From Thermodesulfobacterium sp. (GTDB lineage: Bacteria; Desulfobacterota; Thermodesulfobacteria; Thermodesulfobacteriales; Thermodesulfobacteriaceae), in the NCBI GenBank assembly GCA_017656385.1, contig JACDNX010000007.1:37378-101377 (forward strand): a stretch of 64,000 nucleotides of DNA. Direction: 5' to 3'. The position numbers were made by a program, and so were the translations under genes. Below the pieces are notes generated by a model. That model saw only the letters and a list, made by a program, of their open reading frames with translations. It searched no databases and was not told the DNA's origin. Positions 1 to 8,822 of this stretch are shown one piece after another (position 1 is the first letter of the stretch; each line of letters begins with the position of its first letter).

Positions 1-76
1 TCGAACCCGCGGTACGGGTTTTAACCCGTACATGCGATTTCCAGTCGCACCCCTTCGTCCACTCGGGCACTCCTCC
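1..76 (-). tRNA. tRNA-Ser (GGA), truncated by window edge
   Basis: Read on the minus strand, the sequence opens with a GGAGGAG acceptor 5' half. A D-arm follows, then an anticodon stem-loop with GGA in the loop, a long variable arm (TACGGGTTAAAACCCGTA) and the start of the T-arm with GGTTCGA. The long variable arm and GGA anticodon identify a class II serine tRNA reading UCC/UCU. The 3' acceptor end and CCA lie outside the window. It follows waaA on the same strand, 56 bases after that gene's stop. Confidence 0.93.
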
Positions 77-132
77 AATTTTTTATTAAATTTTAAGACC
101 TGATTTTAATTTTGCAATACCATCAAGAGTTT

Positions 133-1398
133 TTAGAAAGCTTTGTATTCCAGAAATGATTTAAGCACTTTCAATATTTTCTCGGTAGCACCGGTTTTTT
201 GTTTAAAAATCTGATAAGCTTTTTTACCCAGCTCAACTCTTTTATCTACATTCTGAATTAGATCTTCCAAAACATCCTTTAAGTATGTTTCTGTTACCTG
301 TAAACAGGCTTTTTCCATTAAGAATTCATTGATAAAAGGAAAATTTTCCATAGAAGGTCCAAAAATTACAGGTTTTTCCCAGTAAATAGCTTCTAAAGGA
401 TTTTGTCCTCCATGAGGAATAAAACTTCCTCCAATTATAGCAATATCACAAATTCTATAAAGAGGAGCAAGAACTCCTATTTTATCTACCAACACAATGA
501 GTTTGGAAAAGGTATCTCTTTTTATGTTTTCAGATAAAGTGCTTAATTTGTAAAAACCTATTTCTTTTTTTCCTTTAATTAGTGACTTTACAATTTCTTC
601 AACCTCTTTAAATCTTCCTGGATGTCTTGGAGCAAGAAAAAGTGATCCAGAAGAAGTTTTAATAAAAACTTCAGTAATTAACTTTTCTTCGGGAAAATGG
701 GTGCTTCCAGCTACAACAACAGGTCTGGGAATTAAATTTTCCCACAGAAAACAGATAGGAGATATTTCTATATCAAATTTGGTATTACCCGTAACTATAA
801 TTTTCTCTTCAGAAACTCCTAAGGTCTTAAATCTCTCTTTATACTTTTCATCTTGGACAGCGATTAAAGATATGGAGTTTAAAATAGGTTTTAGAAAAAA
901 CTTAATTTTTTTATATCTTTCAAAGGATTTGTCACTGAGCCTTGCATTTATTAGAAAGACAGGAATATTTTTGGAAGCTGTTAAAATTAAATTTGGCCAG
1001 ATTTCAGTTTCAGCAATTACCAGAGCTGAAGGATTAAAAGCATTTAATGTTCTTTTTATAGCAAAGGGGCAATCAAAAGGAAGATAAATAATTTTGACCG
1101 GAAGATTTTTAAATTTTTGAAAAGCCACTTGGTTTCCGGTGTCAGTGATAGTGCTCAATAAAATATCATATTTTGAAGCTAAGTTTTTCAGGAGATTTGA
1201 AATTGCACTCACTTCTCCTACAGAAACAGCATGTATCCAAATAACCTTTCTTTGAGAAATATGCTCTCTTTTCTTAAAAAAAGCAAATTTTTCTTTAAGC
1301 CACCTTTTTCTAACATCCCGAGGTCTTTTAAAATATTCTTTGGGCAGTAATACTCCGGCAGCTAAATAGTATAAAAAGGTATACAACCAGAACATCAT
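133..1398 (-). CDS. waaA: 3-deoxy-D-manno-octulosonic acid (Kdo) transferase
   Basis: WaaA/KdtA transfers Kdo from CMP-Kdo onto lipid IVA at the inner membrane, the first sugar step of LPS core assembly. The 421-residue protein has the family length. An N-terminal hydrophobic anchor (about residues 3-18) is followed by the HAVSVGE motif near residue 56, then AETEIWPN near 129 and a GGSFIPHGGQNPLEA block near 330. These are typical of glycosyltransferase family 30. The start overlaps the stop of the upstream pgeF by 4 bases, so the two are translationally coupled. It is the last protein gene of a minus-strand run beginning at asd. It agrees with the other LPS genes near 16.5-19.8 kb. Confidence 0.95.
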   Translation of the reverse strand: MMFWLYTFLYYLAAGVLLPKEYFKRPRDVRKRWLKEKFAFFKKREHISQRKVIWIHAVSVGEVSAISNLLKNLASKYDILLSTITDTGNQVAFQKFKNLPVKIIYLPFDCPFAIKRTLNAFNPSALVIAETEIWPNLILTASKNIPVFLINARLSDKSFERYKKIKFFLKPILNSISLIAVQDEKYKERFKTLGVSEEKIIVTGNTKFDIEISPICFLWENLIPRPVVVAGSTHFPEEKLITEVFIKTSSGSLFLAPRHPGRFKEVEEIVKSLIKGKKEIGFYKLSTLSENIKRDTFSKLIVLVDKIGVLAPLYRICDIAIIGGSFIPHGGQNPLEAIYWEKPVIFGPSMENFPFINEFLMEKACLQVTETYLKDVLEDLIQNVDKRVELGKKAYQIFKQKTGATEKILKVLKSFLEYKAF

Positions 1399-2138
1399 CT
1401 CAGTTTCCCTATAAATGAAATTTGAAATCCTCTTTTCTCTTTATGAAATCTGTGTGACCAATAATAATTGTTTAAACAACAGGTACAATCTTTTGAAACC
1501 CAGATATTATCTGGAGGGATTGAGCATTTTAAAGCCTGATAGTAGTTTAATTTTTCCAGGTCAAGGAAAATCTTCTTATTTTTAAAAATTAAAAAGTTTT
1601 CCGCTTTTTTAAAGTTTTTTCTTAACACCTCAATTACATCTTCTCCCACTTCATAACAGCAGACCTTTACATGAGGTCCTATAGCAATTAATATGTCCTC
1701 TGGTTTGTAACCAAAACCTATAATTTTTTGTAGAAATTTAAATAAAAGTTTATTAACTGATCCTCTCCATCCTCCATGAACAACTCCTACAAAATCAGCA
1801 CTTTTATTAGTAACTAAAACAGGCACGCAATCTGCGGTCCTAACGCCTATAAAGATATGTTTTTGAGTTGTAAATACTGCATCTCCTTCAATTTTAAAAA
1901 AACATAAAAATAAATCGTAAGAGACAGTTTCTTTAAGTTCTATTATTTTTGTGCTGTGAAGCTGTTTTGGAAAAAAAAATCTAAAAGAGTTTAAAGAGTT
2001 TAGTAATTCAAAATTAAAAGAGTAGGGTAATTTTTTGGAAAAGGCACCTATTAAGGGAAGATTTTCAAAAACAGGCGGAAGTATCAATTCGGTATTGAGT
2101 AAAGTCTGAAGAGTTGGTAATAAACCTTTCATAGACAT
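1395..2138 (-). CDS. pgeF: PgeF/YfiH family multicopper-type purine nucleosidase (peptidoglycan editing factor)
   Basis: Member of the YfiH/LACC1 family (DUF152), 247 residues. The family signature is clear: GVRTADCVPVL near residue 98, GVVHGGWRGS near 117 and a C-terminal CTCCLNNYYWSHR segment supplying metal-ligand Cys/His. Family members have been described as polyphenol oxidases, as purine nucleoside phosphorylase/deaminases and, in E. coli, as an editing factor keeping wrong residues out of peptidoglycan precursors. Which activity applies here cannot be told from sequence. It abuts rdgB without a gap and overlaps waaA by 4 bases, so it is co-transcribed with both. Confidence 0.88.
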   Translation of the reverse strand: MSMKGLLPTLQTLLNTELILPPVFENLPLIGAFSKKLPYSFNFELLNSLNSFRFFFPKQLHSTKIIELKETVSYDLFLCFFKIEGDAVFTTQKHIFIGVRTADCVPVLVTNKSADFVGVVHGGWRGSVNKLLFKFLQKIIGFGYKPEDILIAIGPHVKVCCYEVGEDVIEVLRKNFKKAENFLIFKNKKIFLDLEKLNYYQALKCSIPPDNIWVSKDCTCCLNNYYWSHRFHKEKRGFQISFIGKLR

Positions 2139-2759
2139 TTATTGCTTGAGAGATTTTAAAAAGTCCGAGAAAGTTTTTTTAAGTGCTTCTAAAGCTTTTC
2201 CTCTATGACTTAATCTATTTTTTTTCTCAATCGGGAGCTCAGCTGCGGTTTTTTCGTAATTATACTCAGGTACTAAAAAAATGGGATCATATCCAAATCC
2301 ATGAGAACCTTTTGGCTCAAATCCAATTAAACCCTCCCAAGTTCCCTCAGTTTTTATGTATTTTCCACTTGGATGATAAACCACTATAACGCACACAAAA
2401 CGGGCTTTTCTTTTTTCAAAAGGTATTCCTTGAAGCAGTGCCAGAAGTTTTTTATTGTTTTCCTCATCAGTAGCATTTTCTCCTGCAAAACGGGAAGAAT
2501 AAATTCCTGGTGCTCCGTTTAAAATATCCACTTCTAAACCAGAATCATCTGCTAAACACATAAGTCCGGTTTTTTCTGTATAATATTTAGCCTTAAGATA
2601 GGCATTTTCAAAAAAAGTTTTACCAGTTTCTTCAGGAGGATTTATTTCACAATAGTCTTTAAGGGTTTTTATTTCAAGATCAAAATCTCTTAAAGCCTCA
2701 CTTATTTCTCTTACCTTACCCATATTGGAAGTTGCTATTAACAGTATTTTATTATCCAT
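2139..2759 (-). CDS. rdgB: XTP/dITP diphosphatase (RdgB/HAM1 family)
   Basis: House-cleaning pyrophosphatase that hydrolyses non-canonical purine triphosphates such as dITP and XTP to monophosphates, keeping them out of DNA and RNA. The 206-residue length is typical. The N-terminal TSNMGKVREI (family TxNxxKxxE), the LADDSGLEVDILNGAPGIYSSR block near residue 69 and GSHGFGYDPIFLVPE near 151 are diagnostic. It overlaps the 3' end of rph by 8 bases; rph-rdgB pairing is a common bacterial arrangement. Confidence 0.96.
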   Translation of the reverse strand: MDNKILLIATSNMGKVREISEALRDFDLEIKTLKDYCEINPPEETGKTFFENAYLKAKYYTEKTGLMCLADDSGLEVDILNGAPGIYSSRFAGENATDEENNKKLLALLQGIPFEKRKARFVCVIVVYHPSGKYIKTEGTWEGLIGFEPKGSHGFGYDPIFLVPEYNYEKTAAELPIEKKNRLSHRGKALEALKKTFSDFLKSLKQ

Positions 2760-3465
2760 CTTCTAACACCTCTTTTTGTTTTTTTATAAGTTCAGAAATT
2801 CCCTTGTAAGCAATATCTTTCATAATAGTAATTTCTTCCCATGAAAAGGGTGCCTTTTCTGCTGCAGCCTGTATTTCAATAATTTTTCCTGATTCGGTCA
2901 TGAAAAAGTTGGCATCAACTTCTGCAATAATATCTTCTTCAAAGTTAAGATCCAGATAATATTCTCCACCTATTTTCCCTACACTTATACCCGCCAGATA
3001 ATCTAAAACTGGATCTTCGGCAATAATACCTTTTTCCAGAAGTTTTTTTATTGCGAGCTTTAATGCAACAAATCCTCCTGTTACAGAGGCGCTTCTTGTT
3101 CCTCCATCAGCATTAAGAACTTCACAATCTACCCATAAAGTTCTTTCCCCAAGTTTTGTTAAATCTACAACTCCTCTTAAGACCCTACCTATAAGTCTCT
3201 GAATTTCCATAGATCTTCCCTTTCTACCCATAATTTCGCGAGGTGTTCTTTCTGCTGTTGCACCGGGAATAAAGGCGTATTCTGCAGTAATCCACCCTGT
3301 GGCTGTTCCTTTTAAAAAAGGTGGAACTTTTTCATCCAAGGATACTGTGCATAAAACCTTAGTATTTCCAAATTCTACAAGAACCGAACTTAAAGGATTT
3401 TTTAGAAAATCAGGAGTAAATTTTACAGGTCTTAACTCATCAGAAGATCTTCCATCACTTCTCAT
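2752..3465 (-). CDS. rph: Ribonuclease PH
   Basis: Phosphorolytic 3'-5' exoribonuclease that trims tRNA 3' ends. The 237-residue protein carries the family opening RSDGRSSDELRPV, the basic block PREIMGRKGRSMEIQRLIGR around residue 75 (substrate and phosphate binding), and DCEVLNADGGTRSASVTG around 113. No KH or S1 domain is present, which separates it from PNPase at 12.1 kb. It is immediately downstream of the SPL-family gene (stop and start adjacent) and overlaps rdgB. Confidence 0.96.
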   Translation of the reverse strand: MRSDGRSSDELRPVKFTPDFLKNPLSSVLVEFGNTKVLCTVSLDEKVPPFLKGTATGWITAEYAFIPGATAERTPREIMGRKGRSMEIQRLIGRVLRGVVDLTKLGERTLWVDCEVLNADGGTRSASVTGGFVALKLAIKKLLEKGIIAEDPVLDYLAGISVGKIGGEYYLDLNFEEDIIAEVDANFFMTESGKIIEIQAAAEKAPFSWEEITIMKDIAYKGISELIKKQKEVLEDG

Positions 3466-4584
3466 TTAATTTCCTCCTTTTTTAGTTTTATCATAACAGA
3501 GATTTAAAGCAACCTCATCAAGAAGAGTTTTAACTTGGAAAGAAGAGGTTATCTTTTTTCCCAATACCTCTTCCCACATTCTTTCTCCTTCCATGCAAAA
3601 ATAAAAAGTAACTAAACCTTTTGTCTCATCAATTATTTTTTTTAAAGAATTATAAAGTTTTCTTCTTAAGTCTATAAAATAACGCTTTTTTCCATCTAAA
3701 CCTTCTATAAATTCTTGAGAGTAAATTTTGGTTTTCGGAAATCTGTTTTCTGCTATAGCTTTTAAATCCTTGGGATATCTCAGGGTCCCAAGACTGATCC
3801 AGGCTATTTTATTAAGAGGGACAGAATTTAAAATTTTTTCTAAAACCAAAGGATATTCTTTTTCTGCATCTTCGTAAAATATTATGGGATCAAAGTGAAA
3901 AGCTACTGTAAATCCGTGTTTTACAGCTTTTTTTGCACTTTCTAATCTTTTTTCTAAAGGGGCAGTTCCCTTTTCTTCATATTTTATAATTTTTTCTGGG
4001 TTCACAGACCAAGCAAAGATAATTCTCGGATCAGGGTAAAATTTGGAAAAATAGTTTTCAGAAAGAGCTACCTTTGTTTTTAGTTCAAGAACAGCTAAAG
4101 GATTTACTTCTTGCCAAAAATTTATCAAGATTTCAGATACATTACAGATTGATTCTAAAGCTAAGCTGTCAGCAAATTCTCCTGTTCCTATTCTTAAAAC
4201 CTGTTTTTTCTCTTTATGTTCTTTTAAAACCCTTTTCAATTCTGGCAGTCCATCTTCTATTAAATTTGCCCAAATTTTTAGTCCTGGTCTATTTAGATAA
4301 AGTTGTAATATACAATAACTACAATCTAAGGGACATCCTTCTCCAAAGTGAAATATCTTATATCTACAGCAAAAGTAAGCTTTGGTTCCAGGGCAATTTC
4401 TGAAGAAATTACCCTTATAGTGAATTAGAAATAGTCTTTTTTTTCCTATGGAGATAAGTTCTGGAAACGGCTTTTTTTCCCATTTGAAATTTTCATAAGA
4501 GGATATTATCTTAGCTGGATAACTTTTAATAATATTTTGTGCTAACTTGAAGGAAAGGGCAGACTCCTCAATAAAAATTTCCAT
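3466..4584 (-). CDS. SPL-family radical SAM protein (spore photoproduct lyase-like)
   Basis: The 372-residue protein carries a CxxxCxxC radical-SAM cluster motif (GCPLDCSYC, Cys84, Cys88, Cys91), followed by a partial TIM barrel. The cysteine-rich lead-in (CPGTKAYFCC) and overall layout match the spore photoproduct lyase family. True SPL repairs the thymine dimer of spores. The surroundings show a Gram-negative sulfate reducer with no sporulation genes, so a different lesion or substrate is likely; this is inference. It lies between asd and rph on the same strand with gaps of 13 and 0 bases, so it is part of the same operon. Confidence 0.8.
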   Translation of the reverse strand: MEIFIEESALSFKLAQNIIKSYPAKIISSYENFKWEKKPFPELISIGKKRLFLIHYKGNFFRNCPGTKAYFCCRYKIFHFGEGCPLDCSYCILQLYLNRPGLKIWANLIEDGLPELKRVLKEHKEKKQVLRIGTGEFADSLALESICNVSEILINFWQEVNPLAVLELKTKVALSENYFSKFYPDPRIIFAWSVNPEKIIKYEEKGTAPLEKRLESAKKAVKHGFTVAFHFDPIIFYEDAEKEYPLVLEKILNSVPLNKIAWISLGTLRYPKDLKAIAENRFPKTKIYSQEFIEGLDGKKRYFIDLRRKLYNSLKKIIDETKGLVTFYFCMEGERMWEEVLGKKITSSFQVKTLLDEVALNLCYDKTKKGGN

Positions 4585-4597
4585 TTAACAAATTTTT

Positions 4598-5620
4598 CTA
4601 TAGATAGTTTTTAATTAAAACTTCTGCAATTTGAACTGCATTGGTTGCAGCACCTTTTCTTAAATTGTCAGCAACTACCCATAGATTAAGTCCATTTTCT
4701 ATAGAAAAATCTTCTCTTATTCTTCCCACAAAAACCTCATCCCTTCCTGCAACATCAATCTGAAGAGGATAAAGTTTTTCTTCGGGATTATCAATCACTA
4801 TTATTCCTGGAGCATTTTCTAAAAGTTCCTTAGCTTTTTCTACTGTGATTTTCTTTTCTGTTTCAACATTTATTGCTTCTGCATGCCCGTAAAAAACAGG
4901 CACTCTTACAGTTGTAGCTGTTACTTGTATATCAGGATCTTCCATAATTTTTTTTGTTTCGTTTACCATTTTCATCTCTTCTTTGGTATATCCATTGGGT
5001 AAAAATACATCTATATGAGGGACACAGTTAAAAGCTATTGTTTGAGGGATATACTTAGCCGAAGGCATAGGAGATCCTTCACACCAAGCCTTTATCTGAT
5101 TTTCCAGTTCATTTATAGCCTTTTGCCCTGCTCCTGAAACTGCCTGATAGGTGCTAACTACTACTCTTTTGATTTTTCCATAATCATGTAAAGGCTTTAA
5201 TGCTACTACCATTTGAATAGTAGAACAATTAGGATTAGCAATGATGCCTTTATTTTTATATCCTGCAACTGCATGAGGATTAACCTCAGGAACTACTAAA
5301 GGTATTTCTGGATCCATTCTCCAGGCACTTGAATTATCAATAACTACAGCTCCATCTCTTGCAAAAAGAGGAGCGTAATCTAAACTTCTTTGAGCTCCAG
5401 CAGAAAATAAGGCAATATCTATTCCTTTAAAACTTTTGGTCTCCTCCAATACCTCTACTTCAATTTCTTCGCCTTTAAAAGACAGTTTTAAACCCTTTGA
5501 TTTGGGTGAGGCAAAAAGTCTTAGATTTTTAATAGGAAAGTTTCTTTCTTCTAATACAGTAAGCATCATTCTGCCTACTGCTCCTGTTGCTCCAACTACA
5601 GCTACATTATATTCTCCCAC
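4598..5620 (-). CDS. asd: Aspartate-semialdehyde dehydrogenase
   Basis: Reduces aspartyl phosphate to aspartate semialdehyde with NADPH, the branch point to lysine/diaminopimelate, threonine and methionine. The 340-residue protein begins with the Rossmann motif VVGATGAVGRMML. The catalytic cysteine is in IIANPNCSTIQM near residue 132. CVPHIDVFLPNGYTKEE near 203 and the substrate-binding region containing RVPVFYGHAEA near 243 complete the signature. It is the first gene of the minus-strand run to waaA and is divergent from nikR across 243 bases. Confidence 0.96.
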   Translation of the reverse strand: MGEYNVAVVGATGAVGRMMLTVLEERNFPIKNLRLFASPKSKGLKLSFKGEEIEVEVLEETKSFKGIDIALFSAGAQRSLDYAPLFARDGAVVIDNSSAWRMDPEIPLVVPEVNPHAVAGYKNKGIIANPNCSTIQMVVALKPLHDYGKIKRVVVSTYQAVSGAGQKAINELENQIKAWCEGSPMPSAKYIPQTIAFNCVPHIDVFLPNGYTKEEMKMVNETKKIMEDPDIQVTATTVRVPVFYGHAEAINVETEKKITVEKAKELLENAPGIIVIDNPEEKLYPLQIDVAGRDEVFVGRIREDFSIENGLNLWVVADNLRKGAATNAVQIAEVLIKNYL

Positions 5621-5773
5621 TTTTGGCCCTCCTTAAACCAAAGTTTTAAGGTTAAGTTTAAAAACTATCATATAACAAAAAGATTTCAATAGGTTCAAAT
5701 ATTATAGTTTTAGTAACAAAAATTTATTCATATGTTTGCACAAAATTTTACATTTTTTCTCAGAAAACTTTAC

Positions 5774-5797
5774 AAAATTAATATTCATGTTAATTTT
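5774..5797. promoter_or_regulatory. Perfect 8-bp inverted repeat upstream of nikR, candidate operator
   Basis: AAAATTAA, eight bases (TATTCATG), then TTAATTTT. It lies about 65 bases upstream of the nikR start and ends at a possible -10 (TATAAC at 5797-5802), so a bound regulator could block transcription. NikR proteins bind long inverted repeats and often control their own gene; that this is NikR's site is inference. A loosely similar stretch (TTAATATT-ATG-TAATT) occurs in the nikKMLQO promoter at about 58938-58957. The AT-rich background makes chance similarity easy. Confidence 0.35.
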
Positions 5798-5863
5798 ATA
5801 ACCTAAATTTTGAAAACAAAAAATTAAAAAGTAATATCAAAAATACTAAGAAGGAGGAATGAA

Positions 5864-6286
5864 ATGGAAAAGTTAGCACGCTTTGGAATTTCTATTCCAG
5901 AAGAGCTTTTAAAAACTTTTGATAGATATATAGAAAAAAAACACTATGCTAACCGTTCAGAAGCAATAAGAGATTTGATAAGACAGAAACTGGTAGAAGA
6001 GGAGTGGAAGGAGTCAAGGGAAGAAGTTGTTGGAGTAATAACTTATTTATATGATCATCATAAAAGAGAACTTACGGATAAATTGATTGAAATTCAGCAT
6101 GATCACTATGACAAAATTATTACCACCCAGCATATTCATGTGGATCATGATAGATGTCTGGAAGCAGTTTTGGTTAAAGGAAAGGCAAATGAGATAAAAG
6201 AACTTGCAGATAAAATCCAAGCACAAAAGGGAGTTCTTCACCTCAATGTAGCTTTAACTACTCTTGGAAAGAGTTTGCCTTCTTAA
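5864..6286 (+). CDS. nikR: Nickel-responsive transcriptional regulator NikR
   Basis: Ribbon-helix-helix repressor with a C-terminal ACT-like nickel-sensing domain, 140 residues (family about 130-150). The DNA-binding RFGISIPEELLKTFDRYI segment opens the protein. The nickel ligands of E. coli NikR (His76, His87, His89, Cys95) are matched at His79, His90, His92 and Cys98 in the HDHY...TTQHIHVDHDRC stretch. A strong Shine-Dalgarno (AAGGAGGAATGAAATG) sets the start. Its likely target is the nikKMLQO importer at 59 kb, and possibly its own promoter. It converges on rnr with a 1-base gap. Confidence 0.96.
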   Translation: MEKLARFGISIPEELLKTFDRYIEKKHYANRSEAIRDLIRQKLVEEEWKESREEVVGVITYLYDHHKRELTDKLIEIQHDHYDKIITTQHIHVDHDRCLEAVLVKGKANEIKELADKIQAQKGVLHLNVALTTLGKSLPS

Positions 6287-6287
6287 A

Positions 6288-8405
6288 TCATTCTAATGGT
6301 TCAAAATTAATGTAGAATCTTTTTAGATCTACATCTTTTAATCTTACTTTAACTTTTTGTCCCAACTGAAAGACTTTCCCTGTTCTTTCCCCTATAAGTG
6401 CTATTCCTTTTTCATCAAGGTTGTAATAATCGTTTTTAATATCAATTACCCTTACCACTCCACTCACCAAATATTCTTCCAGATCTACAAAAAATCCGAA
6501 GGCAGTAACTCCTGTAATAATTCCGTGAAAGACCTCTCCAATCTTGTCCTTCATAAAGAATGCTTGAAATCTTTTTAATACATCTCTTTCAGCTTCTTCT
6601 GCTATTCTTTCTCTTTCAGAAAGAAATTTTCCCATAACTTCAAGTTCTTCATCTTTATAGGGTGGTTTTTTATTTCTCAGAGCTCTTTTGAGTGTTCTGT
6701 GAACTACAAGATCAGGATATCTTCGTATAGGAGAAGTAAAATGGCAGTAACAATTAGAAGCAAGTCCAAAGTGACCTGCATTTTCTGGAGAATATTTTGC
6801 TTGTTTGAGAGATCTTAAAAGTAGAGAATTAAATAAGTAAGCATAAGGTTTATTGCTAAACTTTGCGATGAGGTCCTGAAAAAAATAAGGGGTTATCTCT
6901 TCTGGGTAATCAATATCTATCCCGTAAGCTAAAAATATCTCTGCCAGTTGTTTAAATCTATTTAAATCGGGTTTTTCATGAATTCTATAAAGAAAGGGGT
7001 ATTCTCTTTTAGTAAGATATTCTGCTACTGCTTCATTGGCTACAATCATGAAATCTTCTATAAGCATGTGAGCTAGGTTTCTCTCTCTTTTTATAATATT
7101 TTCTACTTCTCCTTTCATATTTATAATTACTTCTGGTTCTGGAAGGTCAAAATCAAGACTTCCTCTTTTTAGTCTTTTTTCTCTTAAAATCAAAGCAAGT
7201 TCCGCCGCTATGTCTAACATGGGATATAGGTCTCTATATTTTTGGATAGTATTTTTATCCCTATCAACTATCATTTTTTTTACTTCTGTATAGGTTAAAC
7301 GAGCATGAGATTTTATAGCAGCTTCATAAAAATCTTTTTTTATAATTTCTCCATCTTTGCTAAAATCTATTTCTACTACCATAGCAAGTCGTTCCACATT
7401 TGGATTAAGGCTACAAAGATGATTGGAAAGTTTTTCAGGAAACATAGGAACAACCATGTTGGGAAAATAAACGCTCGTGCCTCTTAAATAAGCTTCTTTG
7501 TCCAAAAAGGTATTTTTGAGAACATAATGAGAAACATCTGCTATAGCTACCCAGAGCTTATAACCTCTTTTAGTTCTTTTTACACAAATTGCATCATCAA
7601 AGTCTCTAGCATTTTCTCCGTCTATGGTGACTAATGGAATTTTGGTAAGGTTCTTTCTCTTTTCTTTATCTTCTGGGGTCACCTCTGAAGGTATCCTTGC
7701 AAGTTCTTTTTTAACTTTATGAGGCCAAAGATGAGGAAGTTCATAACTATAAATTACAGCCCATGTATGAGTTTCCAGATTTTGTGGATCTCCTAAATCT
7801 TTTACAATTTCTCCTATAGGTAAGCCAAATTCTGAAGTATTTTGAATAATTTTTGTAACTACCAGATGTTCCCTTTTTGCTCCGTGAAGTCTTTTTTTAG
7901 GAATATAAATTTCAAATGGAAACCTTGGGTCTTCTGGTTCAACAAAAAAGAACCTTTTTCTCTTTAGTAAATAACCAATAATATTCTTTTGCTTTCTTTC
8001 TAAAACTTTAATAATGCTTCCTTCAGGCCCCTTAGGTGTTATTTTCTCAATTCTTACAAAAACAATATCTCCATTAAGGGCATTTTTAATTTTTCTTGGA
8101 GGAATAAAGACAGTTTGACCTTCTTCGGTTTCAACAAATCCAAATCCATCGGGATGAACTCTTAACTTTCCTTTATACACAGGATAATTTTCTGGAAGAC
8201 CATATTTTCTTCTTTTTATCTGAATAACTTTTCCTTCTTCAAGAAGATTTTTGATAGCCGATCTAACTAATTTTCTTTTTTCAGAGGGAATGTGAAGTAA
8301 ATGATAGATTTCTCTCAGGAGAAGGGGTTTCTGATATTTTTTAAGCAAAGAAAGAATTTTCTTTTCTAAATTATCAGAGAATTTTTTTTTCTTTCTTGGA
8401 GACAT
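6288..8405 (-). CDS. rnr: Ribonuclease R (RNase II/R family 3'-5' exoribonuclease)
   Basis: Processive hydrolytic 3'-5' exoribonuclease that degrades structured RNA. The 705 residues contain an N-terminal winged-helix-like segment (about 10-70), cold-shock-type OB folds (about 75-220), the RNB catalytic domain opening with VTIDGENARDFDDAICV (metal-binding aspartates, near 260) and a C-terminal S1 domain (about 622-700, starting GEVFHGIITGVTAFGFFVDLEE). The basic lysine-rich tail of E. coli RNase R is missing; the protein ends just after S1. With rph, pnp and rng it completes a large RNA-turnover set in this window. Confidence 0.95.
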   Translation of the reverse strand: MSPRKKKKFSDNLEKKILSLLKKYQKPLLLREIYHLLHIPSEKRKLVRSAIKNLLEEGKVIQIKRRKYGLPENYPVYKGKLRVHPDGFGFVETEEGQTVFIPPRKIKNALNGDIVFVRIEKITPKGPEGSIIKVLERKQKNIIGYLLKRKRFFFVEPEDPRFPFEIYIPKKRLHGAKREHLVVTKIIQNTSEFGLPIGEIVKDLGDPQNLETHTWAVIYSYELPHLWPHKVKKELARIPSEVTPEDKEKRKNLTKIPLVTIDGENARDFDDAICVKRTKRGYKLWVAIADVSHYVLKNTFLDKEAYLRGTSVYFPNMVVPMFPEKLSNHLCSLNPNVERLAMVVEIDFSKDGEIIKKDFYEAAIKSHARLTYTEVKKMIVDRDKNTIQKYRDLYPMLDIAAELALILREKRLKRGSLDFDLPEPEVIINMKGEVENIIKRERNLAHMLIEDFMIVANEAVAEYLTKREYPFLYRIHEKPDLNRFKQLAEIFLAYGIDIDYPEEITPYFFQDLIAKFSNKPYAYLFNSLLLRSLKQAKYSPENAGHFGLASNCYCHFTSPIRRYPDLVVHRTLKRALRNKKPPYKDEELEVMGKFLSERERIAEEAERDVLKRFQAFFMKDKIGEVFHGIITGVTAFGFFVDLEEYLVSGVVRVIDIKNDYYNLDEKGIALIGERTGKVFQLGQKVKVRLKDVDLKRFYINFEPLE

Positions 8406-8428
8406 GAAAAAATATAAATGGATTAAAC

Positions 8429-8776
8429 TTATTCCAGATCTAAGTATTGAATAGCTTTTTCTAAGTCTTCATCTGGAACAGTTACATGGAGACCAGATTT
8501 AGGCCCTTTTCTTATTAAAAATCTAAGCTTTTCTGCAGAAGTAATCTCTTTTTCTTTTGCCAAATTTTCAAGACTTTTAGAACCTTTATGACATTTCAAA
8601 CATTTGAAATCTTTTGGTTTTTCCTCTGCAGCATTTATAGCGTTCCCCGTGTTTTCCTCTTCACTCTGAGCTATTACAATATAATTTTTACTGTACCCGT
8701 TTAGGATTACCAAACTACCTACAAGAAAAAATAGAGAAAATACAACTACACTCAGAAGTTTCATTTTGTTTTCCAT
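8429..8776 (-). CDS. Small membrane-anchored or secreted monoheme c-type cytochrome
   Basis: 115 residues: an N-terminal hydrophobic segment (about residues 6-27) acting as signal peptide or anchor, an acidic linker, then a single CLKCH heme-binding motif near residue 59 followed by KGSKSLENLAKEK. The C-terminal half (SAEKLRFLIRKGPKSGLHVTVPDEDLEKAIQYL) resembles the end of short class I cytochromes, but no clear distal methionine is visible. An internal ATG at 8764 is an alternative start. It sits between hisC and rnr on the same strand. An electron-carrier role in the periplasm is inferred; its partner is unknown. Confidence 0.7.
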   Translation of the reverse strand: MENKMKLLSVVVFSLFFLVGSLVILNGYSKNYIVIAQSEEENTGNAINAAEEKPKDFKCLKCHKGSKSLENLAKEKEITSAEKLRFLIRKGPKSGLHVTVPDEDLEKAIQYLDLE

Positions 8777-8785
8777 TTTATTCTT

Positions 8786-8815
8786 AGCTTAATCACTTTA
8801 GGATTTTTTGTCAAG
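8786..8815 (-). promoter_or_regulatory. Candidate sigma-70 promoter for the small cytochrome and rnr
   Basis: On the minus strand, TTGACA (8815-8810) is followed after 18 bases by TAAGCT (8791-8786), just upstream of the cytochrome start at 8776. The -35 is perfect and the -10 matches moderately. The short leader makes it borderline. Confidence 0.35.
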
Positions 8816-8822
8816 TTAGTTT

